NCBI RefSeq assembly: GCF_943192995.1
Contig: NZ_CALPCP010000022.1
Span: forward strand, 1-64,000
Direction of reading: 5' to 3'
Source of the DNA: Flintibacter muris
GTDB lineage: Bacteria; Bacillota; Clostridia; Oscillospirales; Oscillospiraceae
DNA: 64,000 nt
Shown: in pieces, positions 1-7,549 of the stretch
Numbering within the stretch: position 1 is the stretch's first letter
Layout: every line of letters starts with the position of its first letter
Notes under the pieces: generated by a model
What the model saw: the letters and a program-made list of their open reading frames with translations, nothing else
The model's database searches: none
What the model was told of the DNA's origin: nothing
Position numbers and translations under genes: made by a program

Positions 1-76
1 CCTCTGATGACGCCAGGTGCAAACTCAGAAAACTATACCCTATCATCTTCTAATTCCTAACTTGGTAGAGTACTAG
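1..76. repeat. 76-bp direct repeat, copy 1
   Basis: Aligns without gaps to 539-614 over 76 positions, with about 11 mismatches. The window starts at its first base, so it may extend further left. Both copies end in CTAG. In copy 2 that CTAG carries the stop codon of the radical SAM gene, so the repeat corresponds to the sequence immediately downstream of that gene. Together the copies flank 462 bp of decayed sequence. Confidence 0.75.
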
Positions 77-538
77 GGACACATTTGTGGAAGTGCCGGA
101 CGAGATTGCCGCTGTTATGGAAGAATGTCGGCTCTATGAGAACCGGCAGGAGGGCAGGAAAAGTCAGAGGGCCGCAAAAAAGCGAAAAGCGCACAAAAAA
201 GCGCACAGACGCAGAAAGCAAGGCCGAAAGCCCTTGATACACCAGAAAGAAAGGTGTACAGCACAGTACCGATCAGCAGTAGTATTCCAAGCCCCTGCGC
301 CAGCGCTAGGACAGAGAGCAAAAAGCCGACCCCGATCACGACCACATCCTTCGGTTCCCACAGCCAAGCTTGGCTTTCGCTCTCAAGTTGTCTGGATAGA
401 TATACATTTGAACCTACTCAGGCCAGGTGGATCATATAGCGGTTGGATATCCACTATACTCCTGATAAGATGCACTGGCAGATCAACATATAGGTTCTGA
501 ACAGAAATTCAATTGTTCCGCTGTCCGTTGGAGATTCT
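77..538. other. Decayed sequence between direct repeats, no intact gene
   Basis: I see no convincing intact gene. On the minus strand a frame open from about 405 to 115 encodes a hydrophobic stretch with two membrane-like segments, but it has no normal start. On the plus strand around 87-240 a short charged Lys/Arg-rich frame begins VEVPDEIAAVMEECR, which loosely resembles the start of small sigma-like or DNA-binding proteins of Firmicute mobile elements. Both look like remnants. The resemblance is weak and I do not assign a function. Confidence 0.35.
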
Positions 539-614
539 CCTCTAATGATACCAGATGCAAGCTCAGAAAGCTATATCCTGTTATCTTCTAATTCCTGACT
601 TGGCAGACTACTAG
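539..614. repeat. 76-bp direct repeat, copy 2
   Basis: Second copy of the 1-76 repeat, about 85 percent identical by eye. Its last bases contain the TAG stop of the minus-strand radical SAM gene that follows. Confidence 0.75.
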
Positions 615-1501
615 TCAAAGAAACTCAGCTGCCGGTCCTTATAACTTCGGGTAGCGGCGGAGATGATATGGCGCATCTCATACAGCACTCCTAGTTCCAG
701 GCACCGCCTGGAGAATAACTCCCACAGTTCTCTGGTCTGGGGGCTGGGACAGTAGTAGCGGGTTCCATACCGTTTCCGGTACCGCTCCCCTAACCCCTGT
801 TCAGGAAAGGCTCGGTCCAGGCCACTGAGAAAGTAGTCTCGCTGGCCATCCCGCATGGTAACACCAAAGGCAGCGTAGACAAACTTTGCCCCTGCCCGGG
901 CGGCGCAGTCCACCACAGATAGTACATTTTCCCGAAAATCTTCCACAAAGGGCAGCACAGGCATGAGGAGCACTCCGGCAAACACGCCCGCTCTGGACAG
1001 CTGTTCCAGTGCCTCCAGCCTCTGGCTGGGCGGAGGCGCGTGAGGTTCCAGCTTTGCGGCCAAGACGTCGTCGGTGGTGGTAACGGTCAGCTTACAGATT
1101 ACTGGAGAATGCTCCTGAATGGACTGGTACAGATCGATATCCCGGGCAATCAAGCCGCTTTTGGTGGCTACGGCCACGCCGCACTGGTAGGCGTCGATGA
1201 GCTCCAAGGCATGGCGGGTGAGCTGGAGCTCCCGTTCAAAGGGATTGTAGGGATCACTCATGGAGCCCATAGTAATAAAGGCAGGCTTTGCTTTCCGGGC
1301 CAGGTCGTCCCGTAGAATACGCAGAGCGTCCGCCTTAGCTGTCACACGGTCAAAATCCGGGTTCTGATAGCAGGAACTTCGGCTGTCACAGTACAGGCAG
1401 CCGTGGCAGCAGCCCCGGTACAGGTTCATGGTGTGGTCGGTACCGAACCACTCCGTCGATTTATTCCGGTGGAGCAAGTGTTTAGCGGGAATATAGTCCA
1501 T
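611..1501 (-). CDS. SPL-family radical SAM protein
   Basis: A 296-residue protein of the spore-photoproduct-lyase-like radical SAM family. The [4Fe-4S] motif CxxxCxxC is at residues 31-38 (C31, C35, C38, within RGCCHGCLYCDS), followed by a TIM-barrel-like body with MGSMSDPYNPFE. Family members bind S-adenosylmethionine and make a 5'-deoxyadenosyl radical. Many Firmicutes carry this short stand-alone form, whose substrate is unknown, so true photoproduct lyase activity should not be assumed. It is divergent from dinB, and a DNA-repair link is only suggestive. The stop codon lies inside the 539-614 repeat. Confidence 0.85.
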   Translation of the reverse strand: MDYIPAKHLLHRNKSTEWFGTDHTMNLYRGCCHGCLYCDSRSSCYQNPDFDRVTAKADALRILRDDLARKAKPAFITMGSMSDPYNPFERELQLTRHALELIDAYQCGVAVATKSGLIARDIDLYQSIQEHSPVICKLTVTTTDDVLAAKLEPHAPPPSQRLEALEQLSRAGVFAGVLLMPVLPFVEDFRENVLSVVDCAARAGAKFVYAAFGVTMRDGQRDYFLSGLDRAFPEQGLGERYRKRYGTRYYCPSPQTRELWELFSRRCLELGVLYEMRHIISAATRSYKDRQLSFFD

Positions 1502-1567
1502 ATTACCTCACCTCTCCCCAATTTTACCAGCAACAGCCAAGGGTGTCAAGAAAAATAGAACAAAAGT

Positions 1568-1596
1568 TTGACTTTTCTGGTTCGCCGTTATATAAT
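1568..1596 (+). promoter_or_regulatory. sigma-A-type promoter of dinB
   Basis: TTGACT at 1568-1573 and a perfect TATAAT at 1591-1596 with a 17-nt spacer. The start codon lies about 27 nt beyond the -10, so the leader is short. Confidence 0.8.
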
Positions 1597-1623
1597 AAAC
1601 CTGTTGATTAGGAGGTGCGAGCG

Positions 1624-2859
1624 GTGGACCGGGTCATTTTCCATTGCGATTTGAACAGCTTTTATGCCTCGGTGGAGCTGCTGTCCCATCCGGAGCTGCG
1701 TCATCTTCCGGTGGCGGTGTGCGGAGACCCGGCCAGCCGGCATGGGATCATTCTGGCCAAGAACGAGCCTGCCAAGGCCTTCCAGGTAAAGACCGCCGAG
1801 ACCATCTGGCAGGCCAAGCGGAAATGCCCTAATCTTGTCCTCCTCCCTGCCCACCATGGAGTTTATCAGGAGTACTCCAAAAAGGTCAACGCCCTGTATC
1901 AGGAGTTCACCGATCTGGTGGAGCCCTTCGGGATTGACGAGAGCTGGCTGGATGTCACCGGCACCCTTCACCTCTTCGGCGGGGACGCGGTGGCTCTGGC
2001 CAACCAGCTGCGGGACGAAATTCGCAGCCGTTTTGGCCTGACTATCTCAGTGGGGGTATCCTTCAACAAGGTCTTTGCCAAGTTGGGCAGCGACTACAAA
2101 AAACCGGACGCCACCACCCTCATTACCAGGGAAAATTTTCCTGAAATTGTCTGGCCCCTCCCTGTCACCGATCTGCTCTATGTGGGCCGGGCAGCGGCTC
2201 AGACCTTTGAAAAATTCGGTATCCGCACCATTGGCGATCTGGCTGTCTTTGACAGGGAACATCTTTTTGATCTTTTGGGGAAAAACGGCGCACAGCTCCA
2301 CGATTTCGCCAGCGGCGCGGACAAATCTCCTGTAGCTCCCGCCAACCAGTACACCCCTCCAAAGTCAGTGGGCAACGGCTACACCTTTCCCAAAAATCTC
2401 CAGGGCCGGGACGAGATCAAGGCGGGTATTGCCCAGCTGGCTGACCAGGTGGCGGTCCGCCTTCGCAAGCACTGCATGAAGTGTCAAGGAATATCCCTTG
2501 CCATACGAAGCCCCGAGTTTCGGGACATCAGCCGGCAAACCCGGCTGGACCCGCCCACCGATCTGGCCCGGGAATTGACTCAGGCAGCAGTGGAATTGGC
2601 GGACAGCTGCTGGAACATGTCTAATCCAGTTCGAGCGCTCACAGTAACGGCCATTTATTTGATTCCCTCTGAGGAGGCGGGGGCTCAGCTGGACCTCTTC
2701 TCCACCGCTCAGGATGAGAAACGCCGCCGCCTGGAGAAGCTGGAGGGCACCTTGGATGCCATCCGGGCCAAGTACGGCCCTGGAGCTATTGCCCCCGCCT
2801 CCACCCCTCGAGACCCTAAACAGGAACATCACGCCCCGCCGCCAGGTGGAGGAATGTGA
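1624..2859 (+). CDS. dinB: DNA polymerase IV (Y-family, DinB/UmuC)
   Basis: Error-prone Y-family translesion polymerase of about 411 residues. The N-terminus reads VIFHCDLNSFYASVE, with the catalytic Asp and the steric-gate region. The palm motif FGIDESWLDVTG carries the paired acidic metal ligands, and SVGVSFNKVFAKLGSDYKKP is the conserved finger/palm segment. The thumb and little-finger domains follow. I chose GTG at 1624 because the Shine-Dalgarno GGAGG at 1611-1615 overlaps the in-frame GTG at 1615 and sits 8 nt before 1624. The C-terminal tail is Pro/His-rich and low-complexity. A short hairpin (2867-2891) follows the stop without a clear U-tract. Confidence 0.93.
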   Translation: MDRVIFHCDLNSFYASVELLSHPELRHLPVAVCGDPASRHGIILAKNEPAKAFQVKTAETIWQAKRKCPNLVLLPAHHGVYQEYSKKVNALYQEFTDLVEPFGIDESWLDVTGTLHLFGGDAVALANQLRDEIRSRFGLTISVGVSFNKVFAKLGSDYKKPDATTLITRENFPEIVWPLPVTDLLYVGRAAAQTFEKFGIRTIGDLAVFDREHLFDLLGKNGAQLHDFASGADKSPVAPANQYTPPKSVGNGYTFPKNLQGRDEIKAGIAQLADQVAVRLRKHCMKCQGISLAIRSPEFRDISRQTRLDPPTDLARELTQAAVELADSCWNMSNPVRALTVTAIYLIPSEEAGAQLDLFSTAQDEKRRRLEKLEGTLDAIRAKYGPGAIAPASTPRDPKQEHHAPPPGGGM

Positions 2860-2950
2860 TGACGGCTTCCCTTTTTGTAAAAAGGGAGAAACTCTTTTAC
2901 AAGCGCAGTGGAAAAAGAGAGCATAAGCGAAGAAGACAGCCGCATAATCT

Positions 2951-2977
2951 GGGGCATGGAGGTGTTGTCCATGCCCC
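2951..2977 (+). promoter_or_regulatory. Terminator-like hairpin spanning the RBS and start of the phosphate transporter
   Basis: A perfect 10-bp inverted repeat (GGGGCATGGA at 2951-2960, TCCATGCCCC at 2968-2977) with a 7-nt loop, followed by TGTCTTTTTTTG. It contains both the Shine-Dalgarno GGAGGT (2958-2963) and the best start ATG (2971). It could block initiation, act as an intrinsic terminator of dinB read-through, or both. Confidence 0.55.
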
Positions 2978-3999
2978 TGTCTTTTTTTGATTTTTTAGGT
3001 CAATTAAGTGAGAATCCCGCTCTGTCTGGTACTGTTTTGCTGACTTTAGCCGTTCTGCTGGTCAACGGCTGGACAGACGCGCCCAACGCCATTGCCGGGG
3101 CGGTGGTGACGGGTGCCCTCCCCTTTCGGCCAGCGGTAGTGCTGGCGGCAGTATGCAACTTTTTAGGGGTGCTGTGCGTCACTTCGGTGAATACCTCGGT
3201 GGCGGAGACTGTCTACTCTATCGCCTTCTTCGGCGGCGGACCCAGAGCCGCCCTTACCGCCCTGTGTGCGGCCATGGCGGCGATTGTCCTTTGGGCGTGG
3301 CTGGCGTGGATGTTCGGCATTCCCACCAGTGAGAGCCACGCCCTGGTGGCTGGTATTTCCGGGGCGGCAGTGGCGCTGGAGGGCTCCTTCTCCTGCATCC
3401 GCTGGGACTGCTGGGCCAAGGTGGGACTGGGGCTTATTTTGTCCTCTGCCGCCGGATTTTGGGCGGGACGGACCGTCTACTGCCGTCTGAGCTCTGTAAA
3501 GCTATCTGACCATACACTTCTTCTGGCGCAGCTTCCCGGAGCGGCGGCAGCCTCCTTTCTTCACGGTGCGCAGGACGGACAGAAGTTTATTGGCGTCTTT
3601 CTTCTTGGGACCGCCCTGGCCCAGGGCCGGACGGATGAGGGTACCTTTCTGATCCCCCTATGGCTGATGGCCCTGTGCGCTGTTTTTATGGCCCTGGGCA
3701 CTCTGATGGGGGGCAAAAAGATTATTGACACCGTAGGCCGGGACATGGTAACTCTGGGTCCCCGGGAGGGCCTGGCCGCCGATCTGGGCAACATTGCCTG
3801 CCTGCTGGGGGCCACTCTTTTTGGATTGCCTGTCTCCACCACCCATACCCGCACCTCCGCCCTCCTGGGGGTGGGGTCCGCCGGAAATTCCCGTCCGGAC
3901 TGGCACGTCGCCGACAAGATTGCCCTGGCCTGGCTGCTCACCTTCCCCGGGTGCATGACCATTGGGTATTGGACGGCAAAAGTATTTTTGGCAATATAA
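2971..3999 (+). CDS. PiT-family inorganic phosphate transporter
   Basis: Integral membrane protein of about 342 residues with many hydrophobic segments. It carries the duplicated PiT signature: NGWTDAPNAIAGAV near the N-terminus (canonically NGxNDxxNAxxT) and GLPVSTTHTRTSALLG near the C-terminus. The family imports phosphate or metal-phosphate by ion symport. ATG 2971 is preferred over the in-frame ATG at 2956 because GGAGGT lies 7 nt before it; starting here puts the first membrane helix about 15 residues in, as in relatives. The start codon lies inside a terminator-like hairpin. No phoU-like gene is adjacent. Confidence 0.85.
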   Translation: MPLSFFDFLGQLSENPALSGTVLLTLAVLLVNGWTDAPNAIAGAVVTGALPFRPAVVLAAVCNFLGVLCVTSVNTSVAETVYSIAFFGGGPRAALTALCAAMAAIVLWAWLAWMFGIPTSESHALVAGISGAAVALEGSFSCIRWDCWAKVGLGLILSSAAGFWAGRTVYCRLSSVKLSDHTLLLAQLPGAAAASFLHGAQDGQKFIGVFLLGTALAQGRTDEGTFLIPLWLMALCAVFMALGTLMGGKKIIDTVGRDMVTLGPREGLAADLGNIACLLGATLFGLPVSTTHTRTSALLGVGSAGNSRPDWHVADKIALAWLLTFPGCMTIGYWTAKVFLAI

Positions 4000-4042
4000 T
4001 ATCTCTTCCGCAAACGGGAGTGTCCCTTTCGCAGATTTTACC

Positions 4043-4116
4043 TAGGGGTGGCCTGTGGCCGTCCGCAAAAGAGATGGCCTTTCCTATACAAGCGGGCGGC
4101 CGCAGGCCGCCCCTAC
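4043..4116. repeat. Family A palindromic repeat, copy 1
   Basis: Inverted arms TAGGGGTGGCCTGTGGCCG and CGGCCGCAGGCCGCCCCTA around a short variable centre. Related copies are at 34550-34625 and 40384-40445, with a half copy at 15388-15411. Downstream of this copy and of the half copy there is a further shared stretch reading CTGAYGATTACTATA, so the dispersed unit may be longer than the palindrome. Confidence 0.8.
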
Positions 4117-4224
4117 AGAGCACACCAATATCCTGATGATTACTATAAAATGCGCATTAGGACTGCCTTGACAAAGGGGCATTAACGCAGAGAGGCACCC
4201 CCAAGTTCTCCTGCGCATAGTCTA

Positions 4225-4270
4225 TTCTGGAAGCAACCGTACAGGTAACCCGCCTGCGAATCTTCCAGAA
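4225..4270 (+). promoter_or_regulatory. Inverted repeat in the leader of the ZIP transporter
   Basis: A perfect 9-bp inverted repeat, TTCTGGAAG (4225-4233) with CTTCCAGAA (4262-4270), encloses a 28-nt loop with its own short complementarities. It ends 14 nt before the GTG start, so the 3' arm runs into the weak ribosome binding site. A metal-responsive leader is possible, but I could not match it to a known riboswitch consensus. Confidence 0.4.
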
Positions 4271-4284
4271 AGGGTTCTTACATC

Positions 4285-5067
4285 GTGTTACAGGCACTTA
4301 CTTGGGCCGCCGGGGGCACAGGCTTTACTGCCCTGCTCACCGCCGCTGGGGCCGCTGTGGTCTTTTTGTTCCGCAAGAAAAATTCTCTCACCCTCCACCG
4401 GGTGATGCTGGGCTTTGCTGCCGGGGTGATGATCGCCGCCAGCATGTGGTCGCTGCTTATTCCCGCCATCGAGAAGGCCGAGGAGCTGGGCATGGCAGGC
4501 TGGCTGCCCGCCGCTGGGGGCTCCATTCTTGGTATCGTTTTTTTGCTGCTGATGGACTTTCTTCTCCCCCACTTCGGGCCGGAGTCCTTCCACCGGGGGG
4601 CCTCTCCCAGCCGTACGGCGCTGCTGGTGCTGGCAGTTACCCTCCACAACATCCCTGAGGGCATGGCAGTGGGCGTCTCCTTCGCCCTGGCAGCCCAGAG
4701 CGGGGACGCCGCCCTGCTCACCGCCTCCACCGCTCTGGCCATTGGAATCGGCATCCAGAACTTCCCCGAGGGCGCGGCCATCTCCCTGCCCTTGTATCAG
4801 GAGGGGATGAGCAAGGGAAAGGCGTTCCTCATTGGGGCCGCCTCCGGGATTGTGGAGCCCATTTTTGCTTTGCTCACTGTGCTGGTAGCCGGAACAGTCC
4901 AGCTGGTTCTCCCCTGGCTGCTGTCCTTTGCCGCTGGAGCCATGCTGTATGTGGTGGTGGAGGAATTGATTCCCGAGGCCAACCTCTCCCAGGGCGGCCA
5001 CTCCGGCACCCTGGGCGTGATGGCGGGCTTTCTGCTTATGATGATTCTGGATGTGGCATTAGGTTGA
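4285..5067 (+). CDS. ZIP-family metal transporter
   Basis: A 260-residue membrane protein of the ZIP family, importing divalent metals such as zinc, iron or manganese. The metal-site motifs of helices 4 and 5 are clear: TLHNIPEGMAVGVSFA and GIQNFPEGAAISLPLY. The central loop is short with little His enrichment, as in bacterial ZupT/GufA-like members. It starts with GTG (LQALTWAAGG follows) behind a modest AAAGGG Shine-Dalgarno. Its own leader contains an inverted repeat and a strong terminator follows, so it is probably monocistronic. Metal specificity cannot be read from the sequence. Confidence 0.88.
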   Translation: MLQALTWAAGGTGFTALLTAAGAAVVFLFRKKNSLTLHRVMLGFAAGVMIAASMWSLLIPAIEKAEELGMAGWLPAAGGSILGIVFLLLMDFLLPHFGPESFHRGASPSRTALLVLAVTLHNIPEGMAVGVSFALAAQSGDAALLTASTALAIGIGIQNFPEGAAISLPLYQEGMSKGKAFLIGAASGIVEPIFALLTVLVAGTVQLVLPWLLSFAAGAMLYVVVEELIPEANLSQGGHSGTLGVMAGFLLMMILDVALG

Positions 5068-5097
5068 CAAAAGGCCGCCCTTCGGGCGGCCTTTTGT
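5067..5097 (+). terminator. Intrinsic terminator after the ZIP gene
   Basis: A 14-bp perfect stem built on AAAAGGCCGCCC with loop TTC and its complement ending CCTTTTGT. The A-rich 5' arm makes it usable in both directions. Confidence 0.85.
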
Positions 5098-5100
5098 GTG

Positions 5101-5264
5101 TCAAAAAACTCGTGCTCATCCTTTTAGGCTCCCTCAGGTAGGGAGCTGTCGCCGCCGCAGGCGGTGACTAAGGGAGTAACATGAAGGAATTTTACAACTT
5201 TTCCCGTGAAAACTCCCTCCGTCACGGCTTCGCCGTGCCACTTTCCTCAAAGAGGGAGGCTTTT
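5101..5264. repeat. Family B palindromic repeat, copy 1 (full length)
   Basis: Two hairpin-rich halves: GGCTCCCTC...GGGAGCTGTC with GCCGCCGCAGGCGGTGAC, then ACTCCCTCCGTCACGGC with TTCGCCGTG and ending GAGGGAGGCTTTTTT. It is preceded by a shared flank GTCAAAAAACTCGTG. Other copies are at 14545-14632 (half), 31357-31521 and 38056-38190. All lie between genes; frames in them share translations but I regard them as non-coding. Confidence 0.85.
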
Positions 5265-5309
5265 TTCTCACCTGTTCAGTCAGTTGCTAAAAGGGTACTG
5301 GTAACCCCT

Positions 5310-6080
5310 TTACATCTCTTTACGAATCTGCCGCAGTGCGTTCTTCTCCAGCCGGGATACTTGGGCTTGGGAGATGCCGATTTCGGCGGACACCTCCATC
5401 TGGGTCTTACCTTGAAAAAAACGCATGGCAAGAATTTTTCGTTCCCGCTGGGTGAGGTGGCCCACCGCCTCCTTCAAGGCAATACGCTCCACCCACATTT
5501 CATCGTTGTTCTTGTTGTCCTTCACCTGGTCCATGACGCAGATGGTATCCCCGCTGTCGGAGTACACCGGCTCATAGAGGGATACCGGCTCCAGAATGGC
5601 GTCCAGGGAAAAGACTACGTCCTCCCGCTTGAGGTCCAGAATTTTGGCAATCTCCTCAATGCTGGGTTCCCGCTGGTGCTGGGCCATGTAGGCCTCCTTG
5701 GCCTGGAGGACCTTGTAGGCCGTATCCCGCATGGCCCGGGACACCCGCATGGTACTGTTGTCCCGGAGGTAACGTCGGATCTCCCCCACAATCATGGGTA
5801 CACCGTAGGTAGAAAATTTTACGTCCAAATCGGTGTTGAAATTGTCAATGGCCTTGATTAAGCCGATACACCCCACCTGAAACAGGTCGTCGGCGTTCTC
5901 GCCCCGGTTGGCAAAGCGCTGGATGACCGACAGCACCAGGCGCAGGTTGCCGGCGATCAGCTCCTCCCGCGCCTGCATGTCCCCCGCCTTGGTCCGGAGA
6001 AGCAGTTCCTGCATCTCGCTGCTTTTCAGCACCTTCAGCTTGGCGGTGTTCACCCCGCATATCTCTACTTTGTGCTGCAT
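5310..6080 (-). CDS. sigG: RNA polymerase sporulation sigma factor sigma-G
   Basis: A 256-residue sigma-70 family factor. The N-terminus MQHKVEICGVNTAKLKVLK is diagnostic of sigma-G. Region 2 contains DDLFQVGCIGLIKAIDNFN and the core-binding/melting segment FSTYGVPMIVGEIRRYLRD. Region 4 ends with the helix-turn-helix around QMEVSAEIGISQAQVSRLEK. Sigma-G directs late forespore gene expression, so the organism should sporulate. spoIIGA-sigE, the usual upstream neighbours in Bacillus, are absent; a VOC gene lies upstream instead. The start ATG sits behind GGGAGGT, which is locked in a long leader hairpin. Confidence 0.96.
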   Translation of the reverse strand: MQHKVEICGVNTAKLKVLKSSEMQELLLRTKAGDMQAREELIAGNLRLVLSVIQRFANRGENADDLFQVGCIGLIKAIDNFNTDLDVKFSTYGVPMIVGEIRRYLRDNSTMRVSRAMRDTAYKVLQAKEAYMAQHQREPSIEEIAKILDLKREDVVFSLDAILEPVSLYEPVYSDSGDTICVMDQVKDNKNNDEMWVERIALKEAVGHLTQRERKILAMRFFQGKTQMEVSAEIGISQAQVSRLEKNALRQIRKEM

Positions 6081-6083
6081 GAT

Positions 6084-6138
6084 AAAGACCTCCCGCCCGG
6101 ATTACTGATAATTCCAGTATCTCCGGTGGGAGGTCTTT
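6084..6138 (-). promoter_or_regulatory. RBS-sequestering hairpin in the sigG leader
   Basis: On the minus strand AAAGACCTCCC (6138-6128) pairs perfectly over 11 bp with GGGAGGTCTTT (6094-6084). A second inner CCGG/CCGG pairing (6126-6123 with 6100-6097) extends the stem across a small bulge. The 3' arm is the sigG Shine-Dalgarno itself, ending 3 nt before the ATG, so the folded RNA would hide the ribosome binding site. Confidence 0.7.
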
Positions 6139-6208
6139 CATACGGCTTTTGCTGCCTCTAAATTTTTTATCGTTGGACTGTTTTCGATGGATTTTTCCGG
6201 CTTTTCAG

Positions 6209-6673
6209 TCACTGACCGCTTTTCCACAGCCGCACCAGCTCAACAGGATGCTGGGTCCGCCGGGCCACTTCCTCATCACTCATGCCCTGGGCCACATAGC
6301 GCAGGCCCACCGAGCGCATGGATTCGCCGATCTCAATCAGGTTGCCGTCCAGGTCGAAGAACCGGAGCACCCGCTGTCCCCAGGGGTACTCTTTCACGTC
6401 GTGGACCAGCTCCACCCCCGACTCCTTCACCCTGGCAGCGTCGGCGTCCAGATCCTCGGTCTCAAAGTAGAGCTCTCCGTTCCAGGGCTTCCACCGGACG
6501 TTGTCCTCCGGAAAGCCCACCAGTCCGGCAAACCCCTCCTGGAGGGCGAAGCCCCCCTCAAAGGTCACATTAGTCCCATGGTCCAGAATAATTTTCTGTC
6601 CCAAAACTTCCTGATAGAAAGTCTTTGCCTCCTCAATAGACCGCACCGCAAACAGGGATGAACAGTATTTCAT
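6209..6673 (-). CDS. VOC-superfamily (glyoxalase/bleomycin-resistance) protein
   Basis: A 154-residue protein with the paired beta-alpha-beta-beta-beta layout of vicinal oxygen chelate proteins: YCSSLFAVRSIEEAKTFYQEVLGQKII at the start, and ELVHDVKEYPWGQRVLRFFDLDGNLIEIGE in the second half. The C-terminal tail (after about residue 120, MSDEEVARRTQHPVELVRLW) is longer than usual and resembles a short helix-turn-helix-like segment. Substrate unknown. It is the last gene of a four-gene minus-strand run with the AraC regulator just upstream. A strong AAGGAGG precedes the ATG. Confidence 0.8.
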   Translation of the reverse strand: MKYCSSLFAVRSIEEAKTFYQEVLGQKIILDHGTNVTFEGGFALQEGFAGLVGFPEDNVRWKPWNGELYFETEDLDADAARVKESGVELVHDVKEYPWGQRVLRFFDLDGNLIEIGESMRSVGLRYVAQGMSDEEVARRTQHPVELVRLWKSGQ

Positions 6674-6712
6674 AACAGAATACCTCCTTTTTTCAGATGA
6701 AAACAGGATACC

Positions 6713-7537
6713 CTAAAATTTCAGCGGTTCATTGTAAAAATCGGACAACTCCGCCCGGTAGGTCCCCGGCGTCACGCCGCACACGGAGCGGAAGTCGTGA
6801 ATAAAGTGGGCCTGATCGAAATAACCCAGCTCCTGGGCCAGATGGGTTAGTGAGACCTCTCCCGGTTTTCGCATCAGCCGGGCGGCGGTATTGACCCGCA
6901 AAATACGCTGCAGCCCCTTGGGTGACAGCCCGCACCGCTCCCGAAAGAGCCGGGTCAGGTGCCGGGAGCTGTATCCGGTCTCGCCCGCTAGCGACTCCGG
7001 GCTCTGTCTATCCGCCATATACCGGGCCAGCAGCTTGGAAAACGAGGCGCTGCCCCTCAGCCGGGCCTGGAGTTCCCTGTCCACCGCCTCCACAAACCCG
7101 TCCAGGTCTTCTCTGCGCTGCCAGCAGTCCTGGACCACCCGGTCCAGCTCCCCCTCTCCCTGGTCCAGAGGGATGACCAGGTCCGCCAGCTCCCAAAGGG
7201 GCATTGCCGTAAAGGCGGACAGTCCGCCGGGGCGGAACTCCACAAAAAAGCGCAGCGGGCATACCCCCAGGTCGTTGTCCACCCGCACCGCCCGGCTGGA
7301 AGGGCCATACAGCAGCCCCTCCAGCTCCCCGCCTTTTAGCGTAAAGGTCAAGCAACCGCTGGCATCCGGAAAGATGGTCAGCGGCAAAAAGTCCTGGGTG
7401 GGAGCGGACGTCCCCTCCCCCAGACACAGTGTATAGTGGGCCACAAAGGGCCGAAGAGGCGGTGAGGGCCAGAGATACAGATGGGTAGAGGTCTGCGCGG
7501 CCAGATTTTGCAGGCGGTTCTGATAGGTCAATGCCAC
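6713..7537 (-). CDS. AraC-family transcriptional regulator
   Basis: A 274-residue protein. The C-terminal third is an AraC/XylS double helix-turn-helix (residues about 165-265: ETGYSSRHLTRLFRERCGLSPKG, then LAQELGYFDQAHFIHDFRSVCGVTPG). The N-terminal part is the beta-rich sensing domain common to this DUF6597-like subgroup (YTLCLGEG, FLPLTIFPDASGCL). It starts with GTG behind GGAGGGA. It sits between DUF523 and VOC genes on the same strand, with gaps of 12 and 39 bp, so it probably regulates this operon or the VOC gene. Confidence 0.85.
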   Translation of the reverse strand: MALTYQNRLQNLAAQTSTHLYLWPSPPLRPFVAHYTLCLGEGTSAPTQDFLPLTIFPDASGCLTFTLKGGELEGLLYGPSSRAVRVDNDLGVCPLRFFVEFRPGGLSAFTAMPLWELADLVIPLDQGEGELDRVVQDCWQRREDLDGFVEAVDRELQARLRGSASFSKLLARYMADRQSPESLAGETGYSSRHLTRLFRERCGLSPKGLQRILRVNTAARLMRKPGEVSLTHLAQELGYFDQAHFIHDFRSVCGVTPGTYRAELSDFYNEPLKF

Positions 7538-7549
7538 TGCGCTCCCTCC

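Noticed and set aside
611-1501. Calling the SPL-family gene a true spore photoproduct lyase (splB)
   Set aside because: The protein is shorter than classical SplB and belongs to the broader SPL-like family of unknown substrate.
4150-4284. Known metal riboswitch (NiCo or yybP-ykoY) before the ZIP gene
   Set aside because: The conserved core sequences of these classes could not be matched; only a simple inverted repeat is visible.
5181-5861. Long plus-strand open frame over sigG
   Set aside because: Shadow of sigG; the translation has no family character, and the minus-strand frame is diagnostic.
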